44,600 bases of DNA, from the NCBI GenBank assembly GCA_017642335.1, contig JAGCPF010000013.1:1-44600 (forward strand). The letters run 5' to 3'. The stretch comes from Fibrobacter sp. GTDB taxonomy: Bacteria; Fibrobacterota; Fibrobacteria; Fibrobacterales; Fibrobacteraceae. Under the pieces are notes generated by a model. That model was given only the letters and a program-made list of their open reading frames with translations. It had not been told where the DNA came from and searched no databases. The position numbers were made by a program, and so were the translations under genes. Position 1 is the stretch's first letter, and each line of letters begins with the position of its first letter. Of the stretch, positions 15,093 to 23,283 are shown piece after piece.

Positions 15093-15554
15093 ATGAAAAC
15101 GGTAAATGACATGAATGTCGACGTTGCTGGAAAGGCCGTCTTGAAACGCAAAATTTTTATGCTTTGCGCTGTCATTCCGTTCGTTCTGTTCTTGGCGGGT
15201 GTTTTGGCTCCTGTATGGACCGACAATTTTATTGTCTATGTATTCGCTTTGCTCCCGTATTATCTTTATACATTCTATGTGAGTAATGACTGGATTGACG
15301 GTAAGCGTCTTTATGACACCAAAATTGGCGAGTGTGCGTCCAGTGTGTGGGTGGTCGGTATAGCCGTTTGCGCATTTTTTAGCCTTTTCTTGGCGGTGAT
15401 GTTTTGGGATCGTCCGGAATCTTTCCTTTATGGGTCTTCCTGGATGGCTTTGTTAAATTGCGGCCCTGGCTTTGCTTGGGCTTTCTGGGCAATGTTCCTT
15501 CATAAAACTCGCTATTCTCGGTGGCCAGTTTTGTTTGCACCTCCTGCAAACTGA
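15093..15554 (+). CDS. Four-helix inner-membrane protein, independently expressed cargo (moron)
   Basis: A 153-aa protein with GGGAGG before ATG 15093 and its own promoter. It shows four hydrophobic segments: about residues 25-46 (FMLCAVIPFVLFLAGVLA), 50-70 (FIVYVFALLPYYLYTFYV), 88-110 (VWVVGIAVCAFFSLFLAVMF) and 118-142. No signal peptide or catalytic motif is seen. It interrupts the tail cluster between chaperone and tape measure, which otherwise follow each other in Mu-type phages. Autonomous promoter plus upstream terminator is the moron layout. Small membrane proteins in such places often block superinfection or change host surface traits, but the function here is unknown. Confidence 0.7.
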   Translation: MKTVNDMNVDVAGKAVLKRKIFMLCAVIPFVLFLAGVLAPVWTDNFIVYVFALLPYYLYTFYVSNDWIDGKRLYDTKIGECASSVWVVGIAVCAFFSLFLAVMFWDRPESFLYGSSWMALLNCGPGFAWAFWAMFLHKTRYSRWPVLFAPPAN

Positions 15555-15557
15555 GTT

Positions 15558-15606
15558 AAAAAAGTTGTTCCCAAAATAAGTTTTTTTATGGTCGTGCAAT
15601 TATTTT
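15558..15606 (+). promoter_or_regulatory. Intergenic module C: A-run and TATTTT before the tape measure gene
   Basis: Six A (15558-15563), GTTGTTCCCA, and then TATTTT (15601-15606; with the following bases TATTTTTG) six bases before ATG 15613. The spacing from A-run to TATTTT is 37 bp, versus 39 in modules A and B. No Shine-Dalgarno sequence. Probably a diverged member of the same late-promoter class. Confidence 0.4.
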
Positions 15607-15612
15607 TGTTGT

Positions 15613-17253
15613 ATGGCCAGTTTAAGTGTATCTATAAATTTTTTGTCTAACAATACCTTTGTGAAGACATCCAACGATATCAAGCTACTTAACTCAGAGC
15701 TTGGAAAAACGGGCGGAGTATTGGATAGCCTTAAAAATAAAATAGATCTTTCGCAAAAACTAACGGGATTAGCTTCGGCGTCGACTCTTTTTACCAATTT
15801 CACTTCTGGCGTGAAACGAGTTGTGGAGGGCTTTGGAAGTCTTGTCGGTGCCGTTGAAACTTACGCGTCCGAAGGTGACAGAATAGCGAAGACGTCGCGT
15901 TTGGTTGGTTTGTCTGTTAAGGATTACCAAGCTTTTGATGATGCTGCACGACACGCTGGAATGTCTACAGAAGAAATGGATGGTGCGCTTAAACGATTCA
16001 ATGTGAATCTTGGCAGAGCTCGTGCTGGAGATGCGAAGGCTTTTAAGGTTTTTGATTCAATTCTTGGGGGTCAAGATCTTTCAAAATTCAAGGATTCTAC
16101 TTCTCTTTTAAAAGAAATTGCTGAAGGCTATAATAGACTTGGTTCTGCTGAAGAAAAGGCTTTTGTTTCGCAAGAATTGTTTGGCAAGTCTGGTCTTAGA
16201 ATGTCGGAGTTGCTTGGTGAAGGCGGTGAAGCCTTGCAGAGAAAATTAGATTCTGCTAAAGCAGGGTATTCCGAACAAGGAGCGAAAGATGCTGAAGCTT
16301 TTGAAGACGCTTTGCAAGACGTAAATGGAACTATAAAGTCTATAAAAATTTCGTTGATGGAAGACTTGTTTCCTGTGTTTACGAATTTGTTTAAAACTGT
16401 GGAAGGATTTATAAAAGACAACGGGCCTCAAATAAAAAAACAGGTTGGTTTTGTCATTACGTCTATTTCTGATTTTATTAAAAAGGGGCTTCCTTATATT
16501 CCAAAAGTATTAGATGTCATTGTCAGTCTTGTTGATATGATTGGTCCAGGAACGTTGACGATCTTGGGTGGTGTTACGGCCATTGTTGGTGCTGTAGTTC
16601 CGTTGGTCCCTGCGTTGATTGCTGCTGCAGGAGTTATATCAGGTCCTGTTGTGTTGGGTATAGGCGCAGCAATAGTTGGAATAATAGCCTGGAAAAATGC
16701 GATTTACAGCATTATTGACAATTTAGATTTGCTTAAATCCTTTATTGTCGACGATGTGTGGGGAGCGGTCAAGGATTTTGGAAACCAGTTTGTTGCTGTA
16801 GCCGGATGGATGTGGGACGGGTTTGTGTCGATTTTTGTTGATCCGTGGCTGCAATTTTTCAAATTTTTGCCCGATGCTATTTCGAGTCTGTGGGAAGGGT
16901 TCAAGACGGGGATTTCTGAAATAGGAAACCTTCTTTATGACACTTTTATTGGCAGTGTAAAGTCGGCTGTTTCTGGAATAAAATCAATTTTAAAAGGTGT
17001 TCCAGTTTTAGGAAATCTTTTTGGTGGTGATGACCAGCCATTAATTAGTGACATTTCGTCGGCTTCTGCTGCTCCGGAAACTTCGTCCTCTAGCCTTGGG
17101 GCTTCTGTTGCCCAGACGGTTCGCGAATCCCACACGACAACTACCAGCCGCTTTGCGGTCGATTTCAAAAATATGCCGCGTGGGGTTCAGGTAACTCCGC
17201 CAGATCAGGGTGACTTTGACTGGTCCCGTGGCTACGTTCTCGGAGGTGTTTGA
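15613..17253 (+). CDS. Tail tape measure protein
   Basis: A 546-aa protein, short for this role. It sets tail length and helps DNA delivery. Residues about 85-130 'DRIAKTSRLVGLSVKDYQAF' and 'DDAARHAGMSTEEMDGALKRF' are the common phage tape-measure motif. Hydrophobic helices follow (about 310-365, 'LTILGGVTAIVGAVVPLVPA' and 'GIGAAIVGIIAWKNAI'). The C-terminus is Ser/Ala rich. It starts without a Shine-Dalgarno sequence, six bases after TATTTT. The first two thirds are more A/T-rich than neighbouring genes. A short tape measure predicts a short tail. Confidence 0.88.
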   Translation: MASLSVSINFLSNNTFVKTSNDIKLLNSELGKTGGVLDSLKNKIDLSQKLTGLASASTLFTNFTSGVKRVVEGFGSLVGAVETYASEGDRIAKTSRLVGLSVKDYQAFDDAARHAGMSTEEMDGALKRFNVNLGRARAGDAKAFKVFDSILGGQDLSKFKDSTSLLKEIAEGYNRLGSAEEKAFVSQELFGKSGLRMSELLGEGGEALQRKLDSAKAGYSEQGAKDAEAFEDALQDVNGTIKSIKISLMEDLFPVFTNLFKTVEGFIKDNGPQIKKQVGFVITSISDFIKKGLPYIPKVLDVIVSLVDMIGPGTLTILGGVTAIVGAVVPLVPALIAAAGVISGPVVLGIGAAIVGIIAWKNAIYSIIDNLDLLKSFIVDDVWGAVKDFGNQFVAVAGWMWDGFVSIFVDPWLQFFKFLPDAISSLWEGFKTGISEIGNLLYDTFIGSVKSAVSGIKSILKGVPVLGNLFGGDDQPLISDISSASAAPETSSSSLGASVAQTVRESHTTTTSRFAVDFKNMPRGVQVTPPDQGDFDWSRGYVLGGV

Positions 17254-18482
17254 TGGCGTGGCGCAACGAATATGCGGACTCTCTGCACAAAGTTCTTATC
17301 GATACTCCTAGCGGTACTATCGAGTGTGTCGGCGGTTCCTACGCCGGAGTTCCGTTTTTTGTGGAGGAAACTGCAAGTTCCGGTGGTCGCGAAGTCGTGA
17401 CCAAGCCGTTGCCTTTTTCTGATAGTCATGTAAACGAAGATGTCGGTAAAAAGGTTCTTTCGATTTCTTGCAACATTTACTTGACTGGAGCGGATTGCGA
17501 AACCAAGCGCGAACGCCTGGAAGAGGCGTTGAACAAGGAGGGCGCTTTCGAGTTCGTTCATCCGCATTATGGCCGCATGAACGCTCGCTGCACGGCGTAC
17601 AGCCTTTCTTTCAAAAAGGCTGAGCAGGAATTCATTTCAGGCGAAATCACGTTTGTTCCGGAACAGAATGTCGAGAAGCAGGCGCAAAGTGTTGCGGATC
17701 TGCGCGGGTCGGCAATAGGTAAATCTGATTCGACGTTGAGTTCTTCTAAGTCGATGTTTACCGAAGTTTTCAGTATTGCGGGCAAGGCAAAATCTGTTGT
17801 TGACTCGGTGGCGGCTTCTACCACCAAGATGCTTGACAATATTGAAAATGCGCGTGGTTCTATTCGTAGTGTTTCTGCGTTCGTCAATACGCTTTCGAGA
17901 ATTCGCGAAAACATTCGGCTAATTATGATGTCTCCAGCAGACTTTGCGAATCGTATCCAAAATCTGTTGACGTTGACTAAAGAAACGGTGTCTGACGATG
18001 ACGCTAATGGATACGTAAACGAAAGCCTGATCGTGATGCGATCAATAATGGCTAAGCGAAGAGGTTCCGCCTATTCTTCGGCAGATGAATTGAGTTCTGA
18101 AGTTGACCGATTGGCTCTCATGAGTGCTGCGGCAATGGCGGCCCGATCTGTGGTGGATTGCTCTTTCAAAAGTGTCGAAGAAGCCCGTGAAATGCAGGAT
18201 TCGCTCAGTTCTGTTTTTGATGATGCGGCCGAACAGGCCGGTTCTGTCGAAGATTATGTGACTTTGATGGATTTGCAGGCGACAGCGCTCAAGTATCTGC
18301 GTGACGAAATGTCGAAACTTGCGGTGGTCGTAGAATTGCCGTTGAATGGGACTCGCGATATTCTTTCGGTGTGCTTTGATTGTTACGGAAGCCTGGACCG
18401 AGTTGATGAAATCCTGGAACGCAACGCGGTTGGTGATCCGCTGGTAATGATCCGCGAAAGTTTGAGGGTGCTTTCCAAATGA
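17253..18482 (+). CDS. DNA circularisation N-terminal protein (Mu gpN/gp43-like)
   Basis: A 409-aa protein. The N-terminus (AWRNEYADSLHKVLIDTPSG; 'YAGVPFFVEETASSGGREVV'; 'HPHYGRMNARCTAYSLSF') matches the DNA-circulation N-terminal domain, which in Mu gpN is part of the baseplate/tail hub. The rest is helical. Start ATG 17253 overlaps the tape measure stop (TGATG) with GGAGG upstream. The end overlaps the next gene by four bases. In Mu-like phages this gene lies between tape measure and gp44, as here. Confidence 0.85.
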   Translation: MAWRNEYADSLHKVLIDTPSGTIECVGGSYAGVPFFVEETASSGGREVVTKPLPFSDSHVNEDVGKKVLSISCNIYLTGADCETKRERLEEALNKEGAFEFVHPHYGRMNARCTAYSLSFKKAEQEFISGEITFVPEQNVEKQAQSVADLRGSAIGKSDSTLSSSKSMFTEVFSIAGKAKSVVDSVAASTTKMLDNIENARGSIRSVSAFVNTLSRIRENIRLIMMSPADFANRIQNLLTLTKETVSDDDANGYVNESLIVMRSIMAKRRGSAYSSADELSSEVDRLALMSAAAMAARSVVDCSFKSVEEAREMQDSLSSVFDDAAEQAGSVEDYVTLMDLQATALKYLRDEMSKLAVVVELPLNGTRDILSVCFDCYGSLDRVDEILERNAVGDPLVMIRESLRVLSK

Positions 18483-19549
18483 TCGAGGTTTTCGCCAACG
18501 GCCGTAAGTTTTCGGAGTGGACGGAAGCCCGCGTGGTCCGTTCTCTTGACCATATTGCGGCGGCGTTTTCGCTCACATTGGTTGCCAGGAATTCGGACGG
18601 CGGCCGTGTACGTCTTTTCCCTGGGGATTCTGTCGAAGTGGCCGTCAACGGGACCAAGGTGATTTCCGGGTTTGTGGACCGTCTTTCGACATCGTTTTCC
18701 GCCGGTTCGCATTCTGTGAATGTTTCCGGAAGCGAATGTTCTGCAGATATTGCCGATTGCTGTATTGATAACCCCCTGGAGTGGGAAAACAAGAAAATGG
18801 ACGAAATTATCCGCATTGTCTGCGCTAATTTCGGTCTTTCTTTCTCAAATCGCATGAACGTAGATGTTGGCGGCCCGTTCCAGAAGTTTTCTGTTGAGCC
18901 TGGAGCCAAGGCGCTTGACACGATTACGAAACTTTGCAAGGAACGCGGAATCCTGTGCTGTTCCGACGGCATGGGCAAAGTGTATCTGCTAAAGCCTGAT
19001 TCGTGCCCGCGTGGGCCAGCCTTGAAGCAGGGTGAAAACCTGATGGCGGCAAGCGTAGATTTTTCGCTTGTTGATCGCTTTTCGACCTATACGGTTTACG
19101 GAACTGGCAAGGCGAAAAACAAAGTTGTGGCTACATCTTCGGATTCGGACTTTACTCGAAACCGCCCGCTGATTATCGTGGATTCCAATGCGGTCGAAAA
19201 AGACAAGGTGCAAGCCCGTGCGGATTGGGAGTGCCGTGTTCGCAGGGCTAAATCGATGGGGTTCAAGGCTACTGTTCATGGGTGGGAACATTCGTCTGGG
19301 CTGTGGGCTCCTGGAGTGATTTGTTCCTTTGAAGCTCCGGAGCTTTTCGTCGAGACTCCGCTTGATTTGCTGGTGTCTTCTGTAGAGTATTCCTGGGGAT
19401 CTTCGGGTGAGATGACGAATTTGACGCTGGTTCCGCCAGAAGTTTTTGAGCCTCAGCCGGAATCCAAGAAAGTCAAGGCGGTAAAATCGGCTAAAAGTCC
19501 TAAAGCGGATCCGTGGAAATCTATCAAGAAAGCGGTGCAAGGGAAATGA
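18479..19549 (+). CDS. Baseplate hub protein (Mu gp44/gpP, gpD-like)
   Basis: A 356-aa protein. 'SLDHIAAAFSLTLVARNSD' and 'PGDSVEVAVNGTKVISGFVD' form the N-terminal barrel of T4 gp27/P2 gpD-type hubs; 'GKDGMGKVYLL'-like 'CCSDGMGKVYLLKP' and 'YTVYGTGKAKNK' follow. Mu gp44 is 379 aa. The hub trimer closes the tail tube and holds the spike. It overlaps its neighbours at both ends (ATGA). The lysine-rich C-terminus (VKAVKSAKSPKADPWKSIKK) is a variable tail. Confidence 0.87.
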   Translation: MIEVFANGRKFSEWTEARVVRSLDHIAAAFSLTLVARNSDGGRVRLFPGDSVEVAVNGTKVISGFVDRLSTSFSAGSHSVNVSGSECSADIADCCIDNPLEWENKKMDEIIRIVCANFGLSFSNRMNVDVGGPFQKFSVEPGAKALDTITKLCKERGILCCSDGMGKVYLLKPDSCPRGPALKQGENLMAASVDFSLVDRFSTYTVYGTGKAKNKVVATSSDSDFTRNRPLIIVDSNAVEKDKVQARADWECRVRRAKSMGFKATVHGWEHSSGLWAPGVICSFEAPELFVETPLDLLVSSVEYSWGSSGEMTNLTLVPPEVFEPQPESKKVKAVKSAKSPKADPWKSIKKAVQGK

Positions 19550-20040
19550 ATTTCGAGTCTTTGATTGAGCCGCTGATGGCGAAACTTCGGCTGATGGTGG
19601 GCCGTTGCGTGATATCGGCTAGCCGTTACAAAAACGGTGAACTGTTGGCCGATATTGAGCTTGTTGCAGGCGAACGACGCCGAAATGTTGAATTTTTGCA
19701 GCAGTTCGGTTTTTCGAGTCGCCCCAAAGGTGATGTGGAAGGCGTTGCGCTTTTCATTGGCGGTTCCCGCGACAACGGAGTGGTTGTATCTACTCGGGGC
19801 GAATGCCCTGACCTGAAAGAAGGTGAAGTGCGCGTTCATTCACCGTTTGGGTCCAGTATCACCTTGAAAAAAGACGGGTCTGTCGAGCTGGTGACGAACT
19901 CGAAAAAATTCCGATTCGTTGGCGATATCGAAGCGACCGGCGAAGTGAAAGCGATGTGCGATTCTACCTTCGTGACTTTGACTGGGCACATCCATCCGAC
20001 TGGCGTCGGCCCGTCGTCAAAACCTACACCAGGACAATGA
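19546..20040 (+). CDS. Baseplate spike protein (Mu gp45-like)
   Basis: A 164-aa protein. 'FGFSSRPKGDVEGVALFIGG' and 'DNGVVVSTRGECPDLKEGEV' are the oligosaccharide-binding part of the Mu gp45 family, and 'VRVHSPFGSSITLKKDGSVE' begins the beta-helical spike. The C-terminal 'VTLTGHIHPTGVGPSSKPTP' is like the metal-binding tip region of membrane-piercing spikes (His-x-His). Mu gp45 is about 197 aa. GGGA precedes ATG 19546, which overlaps the previous stop. Confidence 0.87.
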   Translation: MNFESLIEPLMAKLRLMVGRCVISASRYKNGELLADIELVAGERRRNVEFLQQFGFSSRPKGDVEGVALFIGGSRDNGVVVSTRGECPDLKEGEVRVHSPFGSSITLKKDGSVELVTNSKKFRFVGDIEATGEVKAMCDSTFVTLTGHIHPTGVGPSSKPTPGQ

Positions 20041-20041
20041 T

Positions 20042-20287
20042 ATGGCTCTGAACAAGACTACTTTGAAGAATGATTTGAAGGCGATTTTTGAAAGCCGCCC
20101 TGCAAGCGACGAAGCTGCTGCAGAAGCTTTGGCGGATGTGATTTATGATTTTGTCAAGAGTGCCGAAGTTACGATTACTGCGCTCCCGAACGAAGTGTCT
20201 GTGGTTGGGTCCCCGACTGCACAGGCCAATGCCGTACCGTTAACTTTGAAGGGTGGTGACGCCACCCATACCGGCGGGCTTTCGTAG
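20042..20287 (+). CDS. Hypothetical small baseplate-region protein (81 aa)
   Basis: Starts two bases after the spike gene ends. The N-terminal half is a helix pair (LNKTTLKNDLKAIFESRPAS, 'AAAEALADVIYDFVKSAEV'), a pattern common in small phage proteins encoded next to spikes. The C-terminal half is Gly/Thr/Ser rich and ends GGDATHTGGLS. No named family. It precedes module B (20290-20340), so it ends its transcription unit. Confidence 0.6.
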   Translation: MALNKTTLKNDLKAIFESRPASDEAAAEALADVIYDFVKSAEVTITALPNEVSVVGSPTAQANAVPLTLKGGDATHTGGLS

Positions 20288-20289
20288 CT

Positions 20290-20340
20290 AAAAAATCTTG
20301 TGTCAAAATCGGCCTTTACTATGTAAGGGCTGTTTATTTT
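20290..20340 (+). promoter_or_regulatory. Intergenic module B: A-run, TCTTGTGTCA, hairpin, TATTTT
   Basis: AAAAAATCTTGTGTCA (20290-20305) is identical to 6389-6404. A hairpin follows: GCCTTTAC (20312-20319) with GTAAGGGC (20323-20330), one G-U pair. TATTTT at 20335-20340 begins 39 bp after the A-run, exactly as in module A, and ATG 20348 is seven bases further. The hairpin with following T-rich bases may terminate upstream transcription; the TATTTT may start the baseplate-to-fibre unit. Confidence 0.55.
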
Positions 20341-20347
20341 TATTGCG

Positions 20348-20806
20348 ATGAGCGACCTTGCTTTGTATCGCAGAAGTTCTGGTGATTTTGACCTTGCCTT
20401 CGATGAAGTCAAAGGTGATTTGCTGACTTCGGACAGCCTTGAAAATGCCGTCGTGATATCGATTGGAACTTACGCCCGCGAACGAAAACTTGGTAAAGTT
20501 GCGAATCTTAAGCCGAATGTCGGTGGATGGTGGGGTGATGCCCTTTCTGAAAAAGGGAATCTTGGCGGTTATCTTTACGAAGCTTTTCCTGGAAAACTGA
20601 CCGAGGTGACGGCAAGGTCTGTCGAAAATCTTGTGAACGAATCTTTGACTTGGATGGTTGAAGATGGCGTTGCTAAGTCTGTCGGCTGTAAAGCTGAAAT
20701 CGCCGATGAAGAAACGATGAATGTTACTATCACTATTCAGCGACCTGATGGTAGTGACGACGCTTATGCTTACGAAATAAAGTGGATGGCTACTGATGGA
20801 ATTTAA
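20348..20806 (+). CDS. Baseplate wedge protein (Mu gp46, gpW/gp25 family)
   Basis: A 152-aa protein. 'DLLTSDSLENAVVISIGTYA' and 'LKPNVGGWWGDAL' are the Mu gp46 family hallmarks ('G-W-W-G-D'). Gp25-type proteins form the core of baseplate wedges and start sheath polymerisation. There is no Shine-Dalgarno sequence; the start follows TATTTT by seven bases. It overlaps the next gene by 11 bp. Confidence 0.87.
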   Translation: MSDLALYRRSSGDFDLAFDEVKGDLLTSDSLENAVVISIGTYARERKLGKVANLKPNVGGWWGDALSEKGNLGGYLYEAFPGKLTEVTARSVENLVNESLTWMVEDGVAKSVGCKAEIADEETMNVTITIQRPDGSDDAYAYEIKWMATDGI

Positions 20807-21959
20807 GAGCTTGCAGGAACTTGTCCGTATCGTCGAAAATGCCTTGGCGATTCAGTTTTTCGGCCAGTCTACGGTGTTGCGCAAGACCGTGCTGAAGGTG
20901 CTTGCGCATGTGCTTGGCGGGGCTTTGTACATGGTGATTTTGATTGCAAAACGGATCTGGAAAAATCGCTTCGTTTCTACGTGCGATGTGTCTGCTCTCG
21001 AAGGCTTTGGTACTGAATACGGAATACCACACAAGGTGCCGTTGAAATCTTCCGGAACGGCTGCTGTTACTTTGGAAGAAGGTGTTTCTACGGTCACGAT
21101 TCCGCAGGGGACTGTTTTGGTCGATGAGGAATCGGGAATTGAGTATGAAGTACCTAACGATGTTATAGTCGACTCTGAACATGTCGGCATCCCTGTTGTT
21201 GCGTTGGATGTCGGTAAAGATTCCGACCTGGGCGAAGGCGTGCCTTTGGTGTTTAGGGATGGTGCAGTTGCTGGCGTCGCCTCTGTTGTGTCCGAGTTGA
21301 TATCCGGTGGCGTTGCGTATCCTGTTGAAGTTGACGGTGATATCCAGGTATGGGGCGAACTTGCCGAGGATTACCGTGCACGTCTTTTGAATCGTATCCA
21401 AAACCCTGTGCATGGTGGCGCTGTTAATGATTATTATGAATGGGCGACTCGATTCGCTTTCGTGACGGATGCTTTTGTTTTCGCAAATAAACCTGAAACG
21501 AATTCGGTAAGTATTGCCGTTGAAAATTACAACTCTGACAATGTAATATTGACGGAAAGCCAAATTGACGATGTGCGTGAGTATGTCAAATCCGATGTGC
21601 GTCGCCCAGTGACTGCTCATGTTCGTGTTTCGAATGTTACTCCGGTTGATGTTGAAGTGACGGCTGTTATAACTCCATATACGCAGGTTGTGCGTAATAG
21701 TGTTACGACCGCCGTTACGGCGTATCTCCGGCATCTTAAGCCAGGCTCGTCGTTAGACATGGATGATTTTGAAATAAATGTTCTGTCTAATTCCGGTGCG
21801 AAATCGTTTGTTGTCCAAAATGTGAAAAAGAACGGCTCTATTGTCGCGTCTCTTTCGCTTTTTTTGAGTTTTCCTGAAAACGAAGAGGATGAAGATTCTT
21901 TTGTCGCTGAAGTCGTTAAAATCGCCGATGGCGGCGTGAATCTTGTCAGTGGAGAATAG
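20796..21959 (+). CDS. Baseplate J-like protein (Mu gp47)
   Basis: A 387-aa protein. 'LKVLAHVLGGALYMVILIAK' and 'AEGFGTEYGI'-like 'ALEGFGTEYGIPHKVPLKSS' open the Baseplate_J domain; 'EDYRARLLNRIQNPVHGGAV' followed by NDYYEWATR is its signature; 'VRRPVTAHVRVSNVTPVDVE' is the domain III start. It forms the baseplate wedge arms. It overlaps the neighbouring genes at both ends. Confidence 0.9.
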   Translation: MEFKSLQELVRIVENALAIQFFGQSTVLRKTVLKVLAHVLGGALYMVILIAKRIWKNRFVSTCDVSALEGFGTEYGIPHKVPLKSSGTAAVTLEEGVSTVTIPQGTVLVDEESGIEYEVPNDVIVDSEHVGIPVVALDVGKDSDLGEGVPLVFRDGAVAGVASVVSELISGGVAYPVEVDGDIQVWGELAEDYRARLLNRIQNPVHGGAVNDYYEWATRFAFVTDAFVFANKPETNSVSIAVENYNSDNVILTESQIDDVREYVKSDVRRPVTAHVRVSNVTPVDVEVTAVITPYTQVVRNSVTTAVTAYLRHLKPGSSLDMDDFEINVLSNSGAKSFVVQNVKKNGSIVASLSLFLSFPENEEDEDSFVAEVVKIADGGVNLVSGE

Positions 21960-23122
21960 TGGTGCTGTCTGTTCAGAACATGAAACCTTCGATGGTTGCG
22001 AATGGAAATCCGGTGCATGTGTTTGGCACTGGATTCGATTCTCATTGTTCTGTGACTGTTTCTGAATATGGAAACTCAAGCTTGGCGTCTGTTTTGGATT
22101 ATAACGATTCCGAGCTTGTTTTTTCAGCGCCTGAATATATCGGCGAATACACGATAATGGTGTCCCGCGATGGCGTTTTGTATGCATCTTTTTCTCTGAA
22201 AGTTGTGAAGCTTGAAAAAAGCGATGTTTGGAAACTGCCTGCTCGCGATGATAAAGATTTTAGGCATGCACTTATAGGTCTTTTACCGCGTGGATTTGCT
22301 TGGTTTACTGGACGTGGTGGCAATTGGTGGAAATTGTTCGGTGGCTTTGGAGCCGGACTGCAATCTGTATACAATCTGTTATGTGATTTGGCGAAACAAA
22401 TGTCTCCTATGACAACGTCTTCGTTTGCCGAATGGGAAAATGAATTAGGATTGCCGAAAAAAGGTATAGTTCGCGATTCAAGTATCGGTGGTCGCCTTGA
22501 AGAAATTTACAGAATTTCTAGGAAAAAGGGCGGGAATACCGTGCCATATTTTAAAAGCGTAGCTTCTTTGTTTGGCCGGCACTCGGAGATCTATGAGTAT
22601 TGGAAAAATCCTGAAGTTTTTGAAGGTGTTGATTTTGGCGAAGATGATCCTAATTTCTATTGGATGGTCGCGATTGAATCTCGCCATGATGACTGGCATG
22701 TTTGCACATGCAACGATACGTGCAATGATTATTTGCAGGAGTGGTGGCTCGCTCCGCTTGAAGCTATGCTCGACCTGATTAAGCCGGCTCACACGAAATT
22801 GCTGTATAAGTATATCGATGTTGAGCATGAGCTTGTCGTTGTTGATGATGAGAATAATGTGATTTCTACACCTTCGGAACGCCCGATTGCGGCTGCGGTC
22901 AGAAGCGGCTCAATTGTCAATACAGGCGAGGCTGTCCTTGAAGATGGCACGATGGTTAGAACTATTCGCGTCAAGGATTTGCCTGATGCCGGTAGCGAAA
23001 ATGGCTACATGCTCCGCGATTCTGAAGAAGGTGGTACCGTGAAGGCGAAGGCAATGACAGAGCAGGAACTAGACCAGCTGTGGGAAGATACACCTGCCGA
23101 AGAGGAGGATGGCGATGGCTGA
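21959..23122 (+). CDS. Tail protein, Mu gp48/DUF2313-like with an N-terminal IPT/TIG-like domain
   Basis: A 387-aa protein from GTG 21959 (overlapping the gp47 TAG). Residues about 90-270 contain 'ALIGLLPRGFAWFTGRGGNW', 'MTTSSFAEWENELGLPKKGI' and 'LIKPAHTKLLYKY', the gp48/DUF2313 pattern, which links baseplate and tail fibres. Mu gp48 is about 180 aa; the extra N-terminal 80 residues ('VQNMKPSMVANGNPVHVFGT' with a GTGF-x-S-H turn) look like an IPT/TIG Ig-like domain fused in front. The acidic C-terminus is extra too. The fusion is unusual. Confidence 0.8.
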   Translation: MVLSVQNMKPSMVANGNPVHVFGTGFDSHCSVTVSEYGNSSLASVLDYNDSELVFSAPEYIGEYTIMVSRDGVLYASFSLKVVKLEKSDVWKLPARDDKDFRHALIGLLPRGFAWFTGRGGNWWKLFGGFGAGLQSVYNLLCDLAKQMSPMTTSSFAEWENELGLPKKGIVRDSSIGGRLEEIYRISRKKGGNTVPYFKSVASLFGRHSEIYEYWKNPEVFEGVDFGEDDPNFYWMVAIESRHDDWHVCTCNDTCNDYLQEWWLAPLEAMLDLIKPAHTKLLYKYIDVEHELVVVDDENNVISTPSERPIAAAVRSGSIVNTGEAVLEDGTMVRTIRVKDLPDAGSENGYMLRDSEEGGTVKAKAMTEQELDQLWEDTPAEEEDGDG

Positions 23123-23282
23123 CGAAGTGGAAAAGGTGCAGCCAATCGACACCGTGGCGACACGTAAGCTCATCGCCAAGGTGAAGAAGGGGTTTTCTGA
23201 ACTTGAAGATAAGATTTCGGAGCGTCGCGTCTTTGATGCGGACTTCGACAACGACGAACTTGTTATAACGAAGAGGGCTTGA
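23115..23282 (+). CDS. Small hypothetical protein (55 aa) between baseplate and fibre genes
   Basis: ATG 23115 overlaps the end of the gp48-like gene and has GGAGG upstream; ATG 23109 is an alternative. It reads MADEVEKVQPIDTVATRKLI and ends ELVITKRA. Charged and helical, no membrane segment. It ends just before the next ATG at 23284, so the genes are closely packed. No family recognised. Confidence 0.6.
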   Translation: MADEVEKVQPIDTVATRKLIAKVKKGFSELEDKISERRVFDADFDNDELVITKRA

Positions 23283-23283
23283 T

